Below, piece after piece: positions 1 to 5,409 of a stretch of 5,409 bases of DNA. Both the position numbers and the translations under genes were made by a program. The stretch spans positions 1 through 5,409 of the forward strand of contig CALFSF010000558.1 of NCBI GenBank assembly GCA_937917025.1, in the 5' to 3' direction. The first letter of the stretch is position 1. Every line of letters starts with the position of its first letter. The stretch is from an uncultured Paraburkholderia sp. (GTDB taxonomy: Bacteria > Pseudomonadota > Gammaproteobacteria > Burkholderiales > Burkholderiaceae). The notes beneath the pieces are model-generated. The model was not told the DNA's origin and did not search any database. It worked only from the letters and a program-made list of their open reading frames with translations.

Positions 1-1
1 C

Positions 2-265
2 GATGCGGTCGGCCTCGCCGATGACGGCAACCCAGCCACGCGCTGGCTGGCGCGTTATCGCAGCGAGACTTCAGGCCGGGCCGAACGCGACACGCAGCCG
101 AAGCCACGCGGTCATTTCGGTGCCAACAGCAAGGGCATCTTCGATATCGCCGGGAACGTCTGGGAGTGGACTTCGAGCTGCTACGTGAACGCTGCTCTTG
201 CGCCCAACGCGGTTGTCGAGCGGAACGTCGAGAATTGCGGAATGATGTTGACTTCGCCGAAATAG
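2..265 (+). pseudogene. Formylglycine-generating enzyme (SUMF1)-family protein, internal fragment broken at its 3' end
   Basis: The reading frame is open from the window edge, so the 5' part lies outside. It carries the SUMF1/FGE core signature: HFGANSKGIFDIAGNVWEW around codons 38-56, followed by a Cys-Tyr segment and a V-E-N-C-G motif ending near base 240. I recognise this as the SUMF1/EgtB/PvdO superfamily (C-type-lectin-like fold), whose members include sulfatase-modifying oxidases and many proteins of unknown role. From base 241 the frame only reads the antisense of the neighbouring pdxA gene, and it stops at TAG 263-265. The C-terminal third, which in true FGEs holds the catalytic cysteines and the conserved RGG and GFR segments, is absent. 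The remnant is therefore very unlikely to be functional. The subfamily cannot be decided from about 80 residues. The family call is firm; calling it a pseudogene assumes that the junction is real. Confidence 0.75.
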
Positions 266-714
266 CCTTCGTGCTTCGTCCATGCGGCGAACATCTGGTG
301 CTCGTCGTGGTAGTTCCAGCCGCCGCGATGCAGCGCGGCCTTGTTCAGCGGTGCGAAGCAGATGCCGTCGAGATCGCCGGCAAGCGCGAGGTCCGTCATG
401 AACTTCAGCGTTTCGCCGGTGAGACGGCCGGATTCGGCGTTCAGCTCGCCGCGAGCGTAGAGCGCCGGGTCGATGTTCTGCAGATCGATGAGCGGCACGG
501 CCGCGGCGTCGTGCACGGCGTCCTTGAGGTGGGCGATCTTCACGTACGGGATGCGTTGACCGGCATCCTTCATACCGAGCTCGAGCACGCGCGCGTCGCC
601 GATGATCACGACGTTCGCTTTTTCGCGCGTCGCGGGCGATGAAAGCAGCTTGACGACCAGTTCGGGACCAATGCCGGTGACGTCGCCCAGCATCAGGCCA
701 ATCAGGGGTTTCAT
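181..714 (-). pseudogene. pdxA: PdxA-family NAD-dependent dehydrogenase (PdxA2-like), truncated after about 158 residues
   Basis: The family (4-hydroxythreonine-4-phosphate dehydrogenase and PdxA2 relatives) oxidises a beta-hydroxy acid with NAD and a divalent metal, usually with decarboxylation. Visible motifs are GDVTGIGPE (residues 10-18), a VIIGD segment (36-40), the N80-I-D-P segment, E94-S-G-R-x-T-G-E-T (94-102), APLNK (121-125, matching TGPVHK of E. coli PdxA) and H136-D-E (matching GHTE). The start is well supported: GGAGAA at 721-726 lies 6 bases from the ATG. Members are about 330 residues long. Here family similarity stops near residue 158, and the remaining 19 codons to the TAG at 181-183 are antisense of the SUMF1-like fragment. 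The half carrying the three metal-binding histidines (H166, H211 and H266 in E. coli PdxA) is lost, so no activity is expected. The gene is third in the operon, 47 bp after leuD. Its place beside leuCD and the GDVTG variant favour a catabolic PdxA2 paralogue over the pyridoxal-synthesis enzyme. Confidence 0.8.
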
Positions 715-761
715 GCGGTGTTCTCCGTGGGTTGCGGTTAGAGTGAGGGACGTGGGTCAGG

Positions 762-1394
762 TCAGGCTGGGCGCGGTAGCGGCAGCACGCGTGCCCACGG
801 GTTTTCGGCCCAATGGCGTTGCTCGAACGCTTCGATCTGCGGCAGCATTTGCAGCGATGCGCCGAGTACGTCGAGGCCATCCAGATACATCTGCCGATGA
901 CGCGCATCCATCCGGAACGTGTACGTGCGGCCCGATGCGGTGCGCACCACTTGCCCGGCGACGTCGATCGTTATGCGGTTCGTCGCCGGGTTCGAGACTT
1001 CAGCGATGATTTCATCGATCTGTTCGGGTTGCAGCACGATCGCGAGCAAGCGGTTGTTCGCCGCGTTGTAGTAGAAAATTTCGCCGTAGCTGGGCGCGAG
1101 CACGGCCTGGATGCGGCCCTGCTGCAAGCCCCACACCGCGTGCTCGCGGCTCGAGCCGCAACCGAAGTTCGGGCCGCCGACCAGCACCCGCGCATCGGCA
1201 TACGCAGGGGTGTTCAGAACGAAGTCGGGACGCTTGCTGCCATCCGGCAGACAACGCAGGTCGTATAGCAGGCCCGCTGCGAGACCCGATTTGTCGGTGC
1301 CGAGCAGGAACTGCTTCGGCATGATCTGATCGGTATCGAGGTTGGCGATCGGAAGCGGCGCAGCCACGCCCTCTATGCGTGAGAAATCAGACAT
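762..1394 (-). CDS. leuD: 3-isopropylmalate dehydratase small subunit-like protein (LeuD family)
   Basis: This is the swivelling small subunit of an aconitase-family hydro-lyase. It pairs with LeuC, which carries the [4Fe-4S] cluster, to isomerise a 2-hydroxy to a 3-hydroxy dicarboxylate in the cytoplasm. The 210 residues match the family's usual 200-217. Motifs seen: NLDTDQIMPKQFL (residues 18-30), GPNFGCGSSREHAVWGL (74-90, the conserved active-site loop), APSYGEIFYYN, and a C-terminal GLDVLG segment. The loop after motif 1 reads GLLYDLRCLPDG, shorter than the loop I recall in the biosynthetic LeuD of Burkholderia and typical of second-copy LeuD proteins. The ATG has a GGGAG site (1402-1406) 7 bases upstream and overlaps the end of leuC by 8 bp, which points to translational coupling and a stoichiometric complex. 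Fold and partner are sure. The substrate (isopropylmalate, a citramalate or another malate analogue) is not. Confidence 0.92.
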   Translation of the reverse strand: MSDFSRIEGVAAPLPIANLDTDQIMPKQFLLGTDKSGLAAGLLYDLRCLPDGSKRPDFVLNTPAYADARVLVGGPNFGCGSSREHAVWGLQQGRIQAVLAPSYGEIFYYNAANNRLLAIVLQPEQIDEIIAEVSNPATNRITIDVAGQVVRTASGRTYTFRMDARHRQMYLDGLDVLGASLQMLPQIEAFEQRHWAENPWARVLPLPRPA

Positions 1395-2811
1395 CGTGAT
1401 GCTCCCAGTTGCGGATGTCGGTAATGCAGCCAGCGATCGCCGCTGCCGCTGCCATCGCGGGACTCATCAGGTGCGTGCGGCTGTCGCGGCCCTGGCGTCC
1501 TTCGAAATTGCGGTTGGTGGTCGATGCGCAGCGTTCGCCGGGGCGCAGCACGTCGTCGTTCATCGCGAGACACATCGAGCAGCCCGGTTGCCGCCATTCG
1601 AAGCCGGCCTTGATAAAGATCTCCGACAGGCCTTCTTGTTCCGCCTGCGCACGCACAGCGCCTGAGCCCGGCACGATCATCGCGCGCACCGACGGCGCGA
1701 CGCGCATGCCGTCGCGCAACATCGCCGCAGCGGCGCGCAGGTCCTCGATGCGGCCGTTCGTGCATGAACCGATGAACACGTAGTCGATCGGCGTGCCTTC
1801 GATGCGCGCGCCGGCCGCGAGGCCGGTGTAATCGAGTGCGCGGGCGGTCGCCGCGCTTTCGACGTTATTTGCGCCATCGGTCGGCGCGGGAATGCGGCCG
1901 TCGACCGGAATCGCCTGATCGGGACTCGTGCCCCATGTGACGTATGGCGCGACTTCCGCAGCACAGAGCGTGATTTCGCTGTCGAATTGCGCGCCCGCGT
2001 CGGTGCGCAAGGTGCGCCACACGGTGATCGCCGCTTCCATCTGCGCTTCGCTCAAGTTGCCGCGACGCGTGCGCAAATACGCGAAGGTCTTGTCGTCCGG
2101 TTCGACCAGCACCGCGCGTGCGCCGGCTTCGACGGTCATGTTGCACAAGGTCATCCGCGCTTCGATGCTGAGCGTGCGAATTGCTTCGCCGGTGTATTCG
2201 ACCGCATAGCCGCGCGCACCCTGCGCGCTGATCTTCGCGATCAGGCAGAGCACCAGATCTTTCGCGGTCGTGCCGGCGGGCAACGCGCTGTCGATATGAA
2301 TGCGCATGGTCTGCGCAAGGCGGTAAGAGAGAGTCTGCGTTGCAAGGACGTGCTCGATTTCCGATGTGCCGATGCCGAAGCCCAGCGCGCCGAACGCGCC
2401 GTAAGTGGTCGTGTGGCTGTCGCCGCACAACACCACCATGCCAGGGCGGATCAACCCGGACTCCGGAGCAACCACATGCTCGATGCCTTGCAGCGGGTCG
2501 TTGACATCGAACAGCTTGATGCCGTAACGCTCGCAGTTACGGGTGAAGTTGCTCGCCTGGCGTGCTGCGGCATCGATGACGATCACGCGTTTGCCGACCG
2601 GATCGGGCCGCGTCGGAATCACGTGATCGACGACGCTCATCTGCTGATCCGGGCGCAGCACGCCGACACCGCGCTCGACGAGACCATTGAATGCCTGCGG
2701 ACTGGTGTACTCATTCATGATGTGCAGGTCCGCATAGAGCAGGACATGTTCTGCATCTAGCCGGGCCACCGTGTGCGACTCGACAAGCTTTCGATACAAC
2801 GTGCGGGGCAC
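1387..2811 (-). CDS. leuC: 3-isopropylmalate dehydratase large subunit-like protein (LeuC family), probably a catabolic paralogue
   Basis: This is the catalytic, iron-sulfur-binding subunit of an aconitase-family hydro-lyase. The GTG at 2811 is chosen as start because a perfect GGAGG (2816-2820) lies 4 bases upstream, and the resulting 474 residues begin (V)PRTLYRKL, where LeuC proteins normally begin. An in-frame ATG at 2892 would add 27 residues without family likeness and has no ribosome binding site. From the GTG, the cluster cysteines are C350 (GSCTNGR), C411 and C414 (GCSMC). Also present are GDSHTTTYGAFG (130-141), CNMTVEAGAR (about 223-232) and the NRNFEGRQG signature (433-441). All catalytic landmarks are intact. 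Several positions differ from biosynthetic LeuC as I recall it from E. coli: RHLVHE is LHIMNE, MDHNVST is VDHVIPT, THGAFG is TYGAFG, and CTNSR is CTNGR. That suggests a changed substrate. It is first in the operon, overlaps leuD, and lies divergent from a LysR gene. Canonical isopropylmalate isomerase remains possible. Confidence 0.9.
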   Translation of the reverse strand: MPRTLYRKLVESHTVARLDAEHVLLYADLHIMNEYTSPQAFNGLVERGVGVLRPDQQMSVVDHVIPTRPDPVGKRVIVIDAAARQASNFTRNCERYGIKLFDVNDPLQGIEHVVAPESGLIRPGMVVLCGDSHTTTYGAFGALGFGIGTSEIEHVLATQTLSYRLAQTMRIHIDSALPAGTTAKDLVLCLIAKISAQGARGYAVEYTGEAIRTLSIEARMTLCNMTVEAGARAVLVEPDDKTFAYLRTRRGNLSEAQMEAAITVWRTLRTDAGAQFDSEITLCAAEVAPYVTWGTSPDQAIPVDGRIPAPTDGANNVESAATARALDYTGLAAGARIEGTPIDYVFIGSCTNGRIEDLRAAAAMLRDGMRVAPSVRAMIVPGSGAVRAQAEQEGLSEIFIKAGFEWRQPGCSMCLAMNDDVLRPGERCASTTNRNFEGRQGRDSRTHLMSPAMAAAAAIAGCITDIRNWEHHDV

Positions 2812-2847
2812 ATCTCCTCCGATCGTCTTGCGGTTTTGGTTTTGCCC

Positions 2848-2887
2848 GCTGTCACGGCTGAAAAACGAGGGACAGCCGCCAGACAGC
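2848..2887 (-). other. Alternative hairpins in the leuC leader
   Basis: Three stems can form in the untranslated leuC leader and exclude one another. CGGCTG (2855-2860) pairs with CAGCCG (2873-2878). GCTGTC (2848-2853) pairs with GACAGC at 2871-2876, or with a second copy of GACAGC at 2882-2887. No T-run follows any of them and no leucine-rich leader peptide is visible, so this does not look like a standard leu attenuator. It may affect translation or mRNA stability, or may be chance in GC-rich sequence. Confidence 0.25.
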
Positions 2888-2939
2888 TTCATTACCGAGA
2901 TAGTCTATAGAGATGTTCGGCGCGTATAATGCAGTCTTC

Positions 2940-2956
2940 TTTAATCTATTATTAAA
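2940..2956. promoter_or_regulatory. Candidate LysR-type operator (T-N11-A box)
   Basis: TTTAAT-CTATT-ATTAAA is a perfect 6-bp inverted repeat around a 5-base centre. Inside it, T2942 and A2954 are separated by exactly 11 bases, which is the T-N11-A rule for LysR-type binding sites, here with symmetrical TAAT/ATTA arms. It sits just downstream of the TATAAT box for the lysR gene, a position suited to autorepression, and roughly 50 bases upstream of the tentative leuC start, a position suited to activation of the operon. AT-rich DNA gives short repeats by chance more often, so this is a good candidate and not a proven site. Confidence 0.5.
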
Positions 2957-2968
2957 TTGAATTTATAA

Positions 2969-3913
2969 GTGGACTCGATCTCCGATCTGGCCTTTTTTGT
3001 GCAACTCGTGAAGCACGGCAGCTTGTCGGCGCTGGCACGAGAGCTAGGCGTCACGCCACCCGCGGTGACCGCGCGGCTTGCACGGATCGAGGCACGCCTC
3101 GGCGTGCGGCTTCTGAATCGCACGACGCGGCGCATCAGCGTGACGCAGGAAGGCGAGCTGTATCTGTCGCACGGTGCGCGTCTGTTGGTCGATCTGGAGG
3201 AGCTGGACCGGATGGTGTCGAGCGCTCGCGCGATTCCTAAAGGGCTGTTGCGCGTGAATGCGACGTTCGGGTTCGGACGGCGTCATATCGCGCCCGCGGT
3301 GTCGGCGTTCGTGCGGCGCTATGAGGAGGTCGAGGTTCAACTGACGTTGACTGACCGGTCGATCAACCTTGCGGAGCAGGCGTATGACGTTGGCATCTGG
3401 TTTGGACAGGTGCCGGATTCGCGTTTGGTCGCACGGAAAATCGCGCCGAACCGGAGGTTTCTGTGCGCGTCCCCGGAGTATTTCGAGAAGGCGGGCATGC
3501 CGGCCACGCCGCGCGATCTGCACAGCCATCAATGCATCGTACTGCGCGAAAACGATGCCGCGTATGGCACCTGGCACATGAGCCGCGGCCGCAAGCAGGA
3601 AACTATCAAGGTGCGCGGCGCGCTCAGCAGCAATGACGGCGAGACGGCGCTGCTCTGGGCACTCGACGGTCATGGTGTACTGATGCGTTCAGAGTGGGAC
3701 GTACAGGCGCATTTACGTTCGGGCGCATTGCGCATCGCGTTGCCCGATTGGTCGTTGCCGAGTGCGGATATCTATGCGGTGTACGGCGAGCGGATGAATG
3801 TGTCGGCCAAGGTCGTCGCGTTTGTGGATTTTCTGGCTGACTGGTTCGCGCGCATCCTCGAGCACGCCGACGACGCTGCACTGACCCAGACAGCGAGAAG
3901 CTACGGAGATTAG
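2969..3913 (+). CDS. LysR-family transcriptional regulator, CrgA/DmlR-like, divergent from leuC-leuD-pdxA
   Basis: This is a DNA-binding regulator of 314 residues, the normal length for the family. The N-terminal winged helix-turn-helix spans about residues 5-63, with the HTH around S18-L37 (SLSALARELGVTPPAVTARL) and the signature LLNRTTRRISVTQEGE (48-63). A CrgA-like effector-binding domain follows from about residue 90 (GLLRVNATFGFGRRHIAPAV, then YDVGIWFG and FLCASPEYFEKAG). The start is GTG at 2969. An in-frame TAA directly precedes it, so no longer form exists, and the protein begins where relatives do. No Shine-Dalgarno sequence is visible in the AT-rich DNA upstream, which suggests low expression. 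The divergent position with a T-N11-A box makes leuC-leuD-pdxA its likely target, with autoregulation. The relationship to the DmlR/CrgA branch hints at a small hydroxy-acid ligand. That is inference from family resemblance, and the effector is unknown. Confidence 0.9.
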   Translation: MDSISDLAFFVQLVKHGSLSALARELGVTPPAVTARLARIEARLGVRLLNRTTRRISVTQEGELYLSHGARLLVDLEELDRMVSSARAIPKGLLRVNATFGFGRRHIAPAVSAFVRRYEEVEVQLTLTDRSINLAEQAYDVGIWFGQVPDSRLVARKIAPNRRFLCASPEYFEKAGMPATPRDLHSHQCIVLRENDAAYGTWHMSRGRKQETIKVRGALSSNDGETALLWALDGHGVLMRSEWDVQAHLRSGALRIALPDWSLPSADIYAVYGERMNVSAKVVAFVDFLADWFARILEHADDAALTQTARSYGD

Positions 3914-4024
3914 CATTCGCTGCTACAGCAGCGGTCGACCGGTTTTAAACAGCGAACGGACACGCCAACATCAATGGGCGAGTGTCGGCTTAAGCACCCA
4001 CATTCCCCCAACCGCCCCATGCAA
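3914..4024. terminator. Convergent intergenic spacer with possible terminator hairpins
   Basis: This 111-bp gap lies between two convergent genes. CGCTGCT (3918-3924) and AGCAGCG (3927-3933) form a tight stem 4 bases after the lysR stop codon. It is followed by the palindrome CGGTCGACCG (3932-3941) and TTTT at 3943-3946. An outer pair, TTCGCTG (3916-3922) with CAGCGAA (3950-3956), could fold over the same segment. Further on, GACAC and GTGTC flank a GCC/GGC pair (about 3959-3990). The hairpin and short T-run suit a weak intrinsic terminator for the + strand gene. No textbook terminator for the - strand gene is clear. I see no open frame of interest here. Confidence 0.35.
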
Positions 4025-4951
4025 TCAAACATGCTCCACATACGCATCAATAATTGCCTTCGTAACATGCTCCCATAGCCACTGCGCACCAGGTTCCCTG
4101 ACGCTGCGCCGGTGACGGACCGCGCTAAGCGAAAACGTGCGTTGCAACGCGGTCACGCTGCACGAGTGATAGCGTCCAAGCAGCGCCAGCGGTGCGATCA
4201 GACTCCGCGGCAACCACACCACCAGATTGCTGGTCGACAGAATCATCGGTACCGCGAGATAGTGCGCGACCCGCAGCCGAATTCGACTCGTCAGCCCTTG
4301 CTCGGCAATGAGTTGTTCGACGTCCGGAAAACGCCCGACCAGCACGAATTCGAACTGTGTCAGCAATTCGCGCGTGATGGCCTGACCCGCGAACGGATGA
4401 TGCTCGCCCATCACGAGCACATAGTCCTGATCGAACAAATGCACGCGCTCGAATTCGACACCCATTTCAGGAAGCAGGCCAAGCGCGATATGTACCGTGT
4501 TGGTCTCCAGCGCGCTGCCGAGTTCGCCGAGCGGCATCATGACCGACTTGAGCCGCAGGTTCGGCGCGATCGCCGCCAAACGTCGCTGCACGGCGGGCAG
4601 AAACGCCAGTTCGCCGCTGTCGCTCATGCTGATCACGAAGGTTCGATCCGATTGTTCCGGCACGAACGTCTGGGTTTCCTGCAATGTGTCGTGAATCTCG
4701 CTGAGCGCGCGGTGAATGGTCGGTGCGATCAGGCTGACGAGAGGCGTGGGCTCGACGCCGCCGGGACTTCGCTTGAACAACTGATCTTTCAGCAGAAGAC
4801 GCAGGCGCGTCAATGCACCGCTCACAACCGGCTGGGACACGTCGAGCCGGAGCGCGGCCCGTCCAATATTGCGCTCGATGAATACGGCATCCAGCACCTC
4901 CAGCAGATGCAGATCGACGCGTTCCGTTGCATGGCTCGGGTTCCGGCTCAT
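4025..4951 (-). CDS. LysR-family transcriptional regulator, NahR/DntR-like (second of a tandem pair)
   Basis: This regulator has 308 residues from the ATG at 4951. That start is preferred because GGAGG (4956-4960) lies 4 bases upstream and the ATG overlaps the stop of the upstream gene as ATGA. A start further upstream, at 5002, would add 17 residues lying inside the previous gene. The HTH is at about A32-R51 (AALRLDVSQPVVSGALTRLR), followed by LFKRSPGGVEPTP (58-70), the form seen in NahR, NagR, DntR and LinR. The effector domain begins near R103 (RTFVISMSDSGELAFLP) and includes ALGLLPEMG, where NahR-type proteins carry AVGLLPN. Many members of that branch sense aromatic acids, but the ligand here cannot be told. 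It is translationally coupled to a paralogous LysR gene. No gene in this window is an obvious target, because its 3' end faces the convergent lysR gene. Confidence 0.9.
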   Translation of the reverse strand: MSRNPSHATERVDLHLLEVLDAVFIERNIGRAALRLDVSQPVVSGALTRLRLLLKDQLFKRSPGGVEPTPLVSLIAPTIHRALSEIHDTLQETQTFVPEQSDRTFVISMSDSGELAFLPAVQRRLAAIAPNLRLKSVMMPLGELGSALETNTVHIALGLLPEMGVEFERVHLFDQDYVLVMGEHHPFAGQAITRELLTQFEFVLVGRFPDVEQLIAEQGLTSRIRLRVAHYLAVPMILSTSNLVVWLPRSLIAPLALLGRYHSCSVTALQRTFSLSAVRHRRSVREPGAQWLWEHVTKAIIDAYVEHV

Positions 4952-5409
4952 CGTGCCTCCGTCGGACCGCGCAGCGTATCGAGTATCTGTTGCCGCATCC
5001 ACTCCAGAGCCGGATCGAGCATGGCCCGCGGATGACGGAAAACGTTGATCGCTACCGCGCGTTGCCGCGTGCCAGGTGTGACGATACGGTATTCGCCGAG
5101 CGCAACGAACGTGGCGGCCACGCTACGCGGCAACCACACGGCGAGGCCGCTGCCGCGCAGCAACGCCGGCACCGATAGATAGAACGATGTGCGGACCCTG
5201 ATCTGGCGACTGAGGCCGAGGTCTGCCATGAGCTGTTCGGTATCCGGTGACTCGCCGACCACGACGTAGTGAGTCTGCTGCAAGGCTTCGCGCGACGCGC
5301 CGTCCGGCATCGGATGCAGGCACTCGACCAGCAGCACGAATGCGTCGTTGAACAGATGCTCGCGCACGATGTCATCGCCCATCGCACCATAGCTGCCGAT
5401 CGCGGAGTC
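4948..5409 (-). CDS. LysR-family transcriptional regulator, NahR/DntR-like, C-terminal part (5' end outside the window)
   Basis: The frame is open to the right window edge, so only the last 153 residues are seen. The DNA-binding domain and start are missing. What remains is the second half of a LysR effector-binding domain: DSAIGSYGAMGDD at the edge (DLAIG-like), then REHLFNDAFVLLV, SPDTEQLMADLGL, LAVWLPRSVAAT, and a C-terminal INVFRHPRAMLDPALEWMRQQI matching the NahR-type ending. It lines up without gaps with the downstream regulator from SPDTEQL onward, about half identical by my hand alignment over some 50 residues (28 of 53), so the two genes are tandem paralogues. The TGA (4950-4948) overlaps the next gene's ATG. 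The frame looks intact as far as it is visible. Target and ligand are unknown. Confidence 0.88.
   Translation of the reverse strand, partial: DSAIGSYGAMGDDIVREHLFNDAFVLLVECLHPMPDGASREALQQTHYVVVGESPDTEQLMADLGLSRQIRVRTSFYLSVPALLRGSGLAVWLPRSVAATFVALGEYRIVTPGTRQRAVAINVFRHPRAMLDPALEWMRQQILDTLRGPTEAR

Larger units (their letters stand above)
2812..2968. promoter_or_regulatory. Divergent promoter/operator region between leuC and the lysR gene
   Basis: This 157-bp spacer holds the start signals of two divergent transcription units. On the + strand, TATAAT at 2925-2930 is a perfect sigma-70 -10 box for the lysR gene, but no good -35 lies at the right distance, so the promoter may be weak or activator-dependent. 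On the - strand, TATAGA (2909 to 2904) is a tentative -10 for leuC. It would start RNA near 2897, too close to the ATG at 2892 for a normal ribosome binding site, which agrees with the downstream GTG start. The stretch 2940-2968 is sharply AT-rich against GC-rich surroundings and contains the operator-like inverted repeat listed separately. The leuC side would leave a leader of about 85 bases. The layout is the classic one for a LysR regulator and its divergent target operon. The individual promoter calls are by eye. Confidence 0.6.

Noticed and set aside
181..300. Insertion sequence or transposon end at the pdxA/SUMF1-like junction
   Set aside because: I see no terminal inverted repeat, target-site duplication or transposase remnant on either side.
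71..907. 278-codon - strand frame across the SUMF1-like fragment, pdxA and part of leuD
   Set aside because: It is frame-shifted relative to both real genes, is very rich in Arg and His, and does not restore PdxA beyond the junction, so it is not evidence of a simple frameshift.
1987..2760. 257-codon open frame on the + strand opposite leuC
   Set aside because: It is antisense to conserved LeuC motifs, with shadow-frame composition and no family likeness.
2812..2892. Leucine attenuator with a leader peptide upstream of leuC
   Set aside because: The only ATG in the leader is in frame with leuC, no run of leucine codons is present, and no hairpin is followed by a T-run.
3044..3673. 209-codon - strand frame inside the divergent lysR gene
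   Set aside because: It is the antisense of a full-length LysR protein with intact motifs and has no domain of its own.
4112..5035. 307-codon open frame on the + strand opposite the LysR genes
   Set aside because: It lies antisense to two well-supported LysR genes, has an Arg/His/Gln-rich composition typical of GC-rich shadow frames, and shows no recognisable motif.

Overview
The window is high-GC DNA with proteobacterial gene style: dense coding, ATGA and 8-bp gene overlaps, GGAGG-type ribosome binding sites and several LysR regulators. The proteins most resemble Burkholderiaceae (Paraburkholderia/Burkholderia/Caballeronia type). That placement comes from recognising protein families, not from a search. 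No RNA genes, insertion sequences, CRISPR arrays or phage genes are visible.

Layout, left to right. (1) Positions 2 to about 240 hold a + strand fragment of a formylglycine-generating-enzyme/SUMF1-like protein, cut by the window edge at its 5' end and broken at its 3' end. (2) At about 240/241 it runs tail to tail into a - strand PdxA-family dehydrogenase gene that also lacks its 3' half. Neither gene keeps its catalytic C-terminal part, so this is a deletion or rearrangement scar, or an assembly or cloning chimera. (3) The - strand genes leuC-leuD-pdxA (2811 down to 181) form one probable operon. It encodes the large and small subunits of an isopropylmalate-dehydratase-like [4Fe-4S] hydro-lyase, followed by the truncated dehydrogenase. 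(4) Positions 2812-2968 are a divergent control region with a perfect TATAAT box and a symmetrical LysR-type T-N11-A operator. It separates the operon from a + strand CrgA/DmlR-like lysR gene (2969-3913). (5) A 111-bp convergent spacer carries inverted repeats that may act as terminators. (6) The right end holds two - strand NahR/DntR-like LysR genes in tandem, overlapping as ATGA. They are clearly paralogous, and the upstream one runs off the window.

How the genes may work together (inference): the divergent LysR regulator probably controls leuC-leuD-pdxA. An aconitase-family isomerase followed by a dehydrogenase of the isopropylmalate-dehydrogenase-like fold copies the logic of leucine biosynthesis (LeuCD then LeuB). 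With a dedicated LysR regulator and a LeuC that departs from the biosynthetic consensus at several positions, it looks more like a catabolic module for a hydroxylated di- or tricarboxylic acid. The substrate cannot be read from the sequence. As the DNA stands, the dehydrogenase step is broken. The tandem LysR pair faces away from this operon and probably controls genes outside the window.
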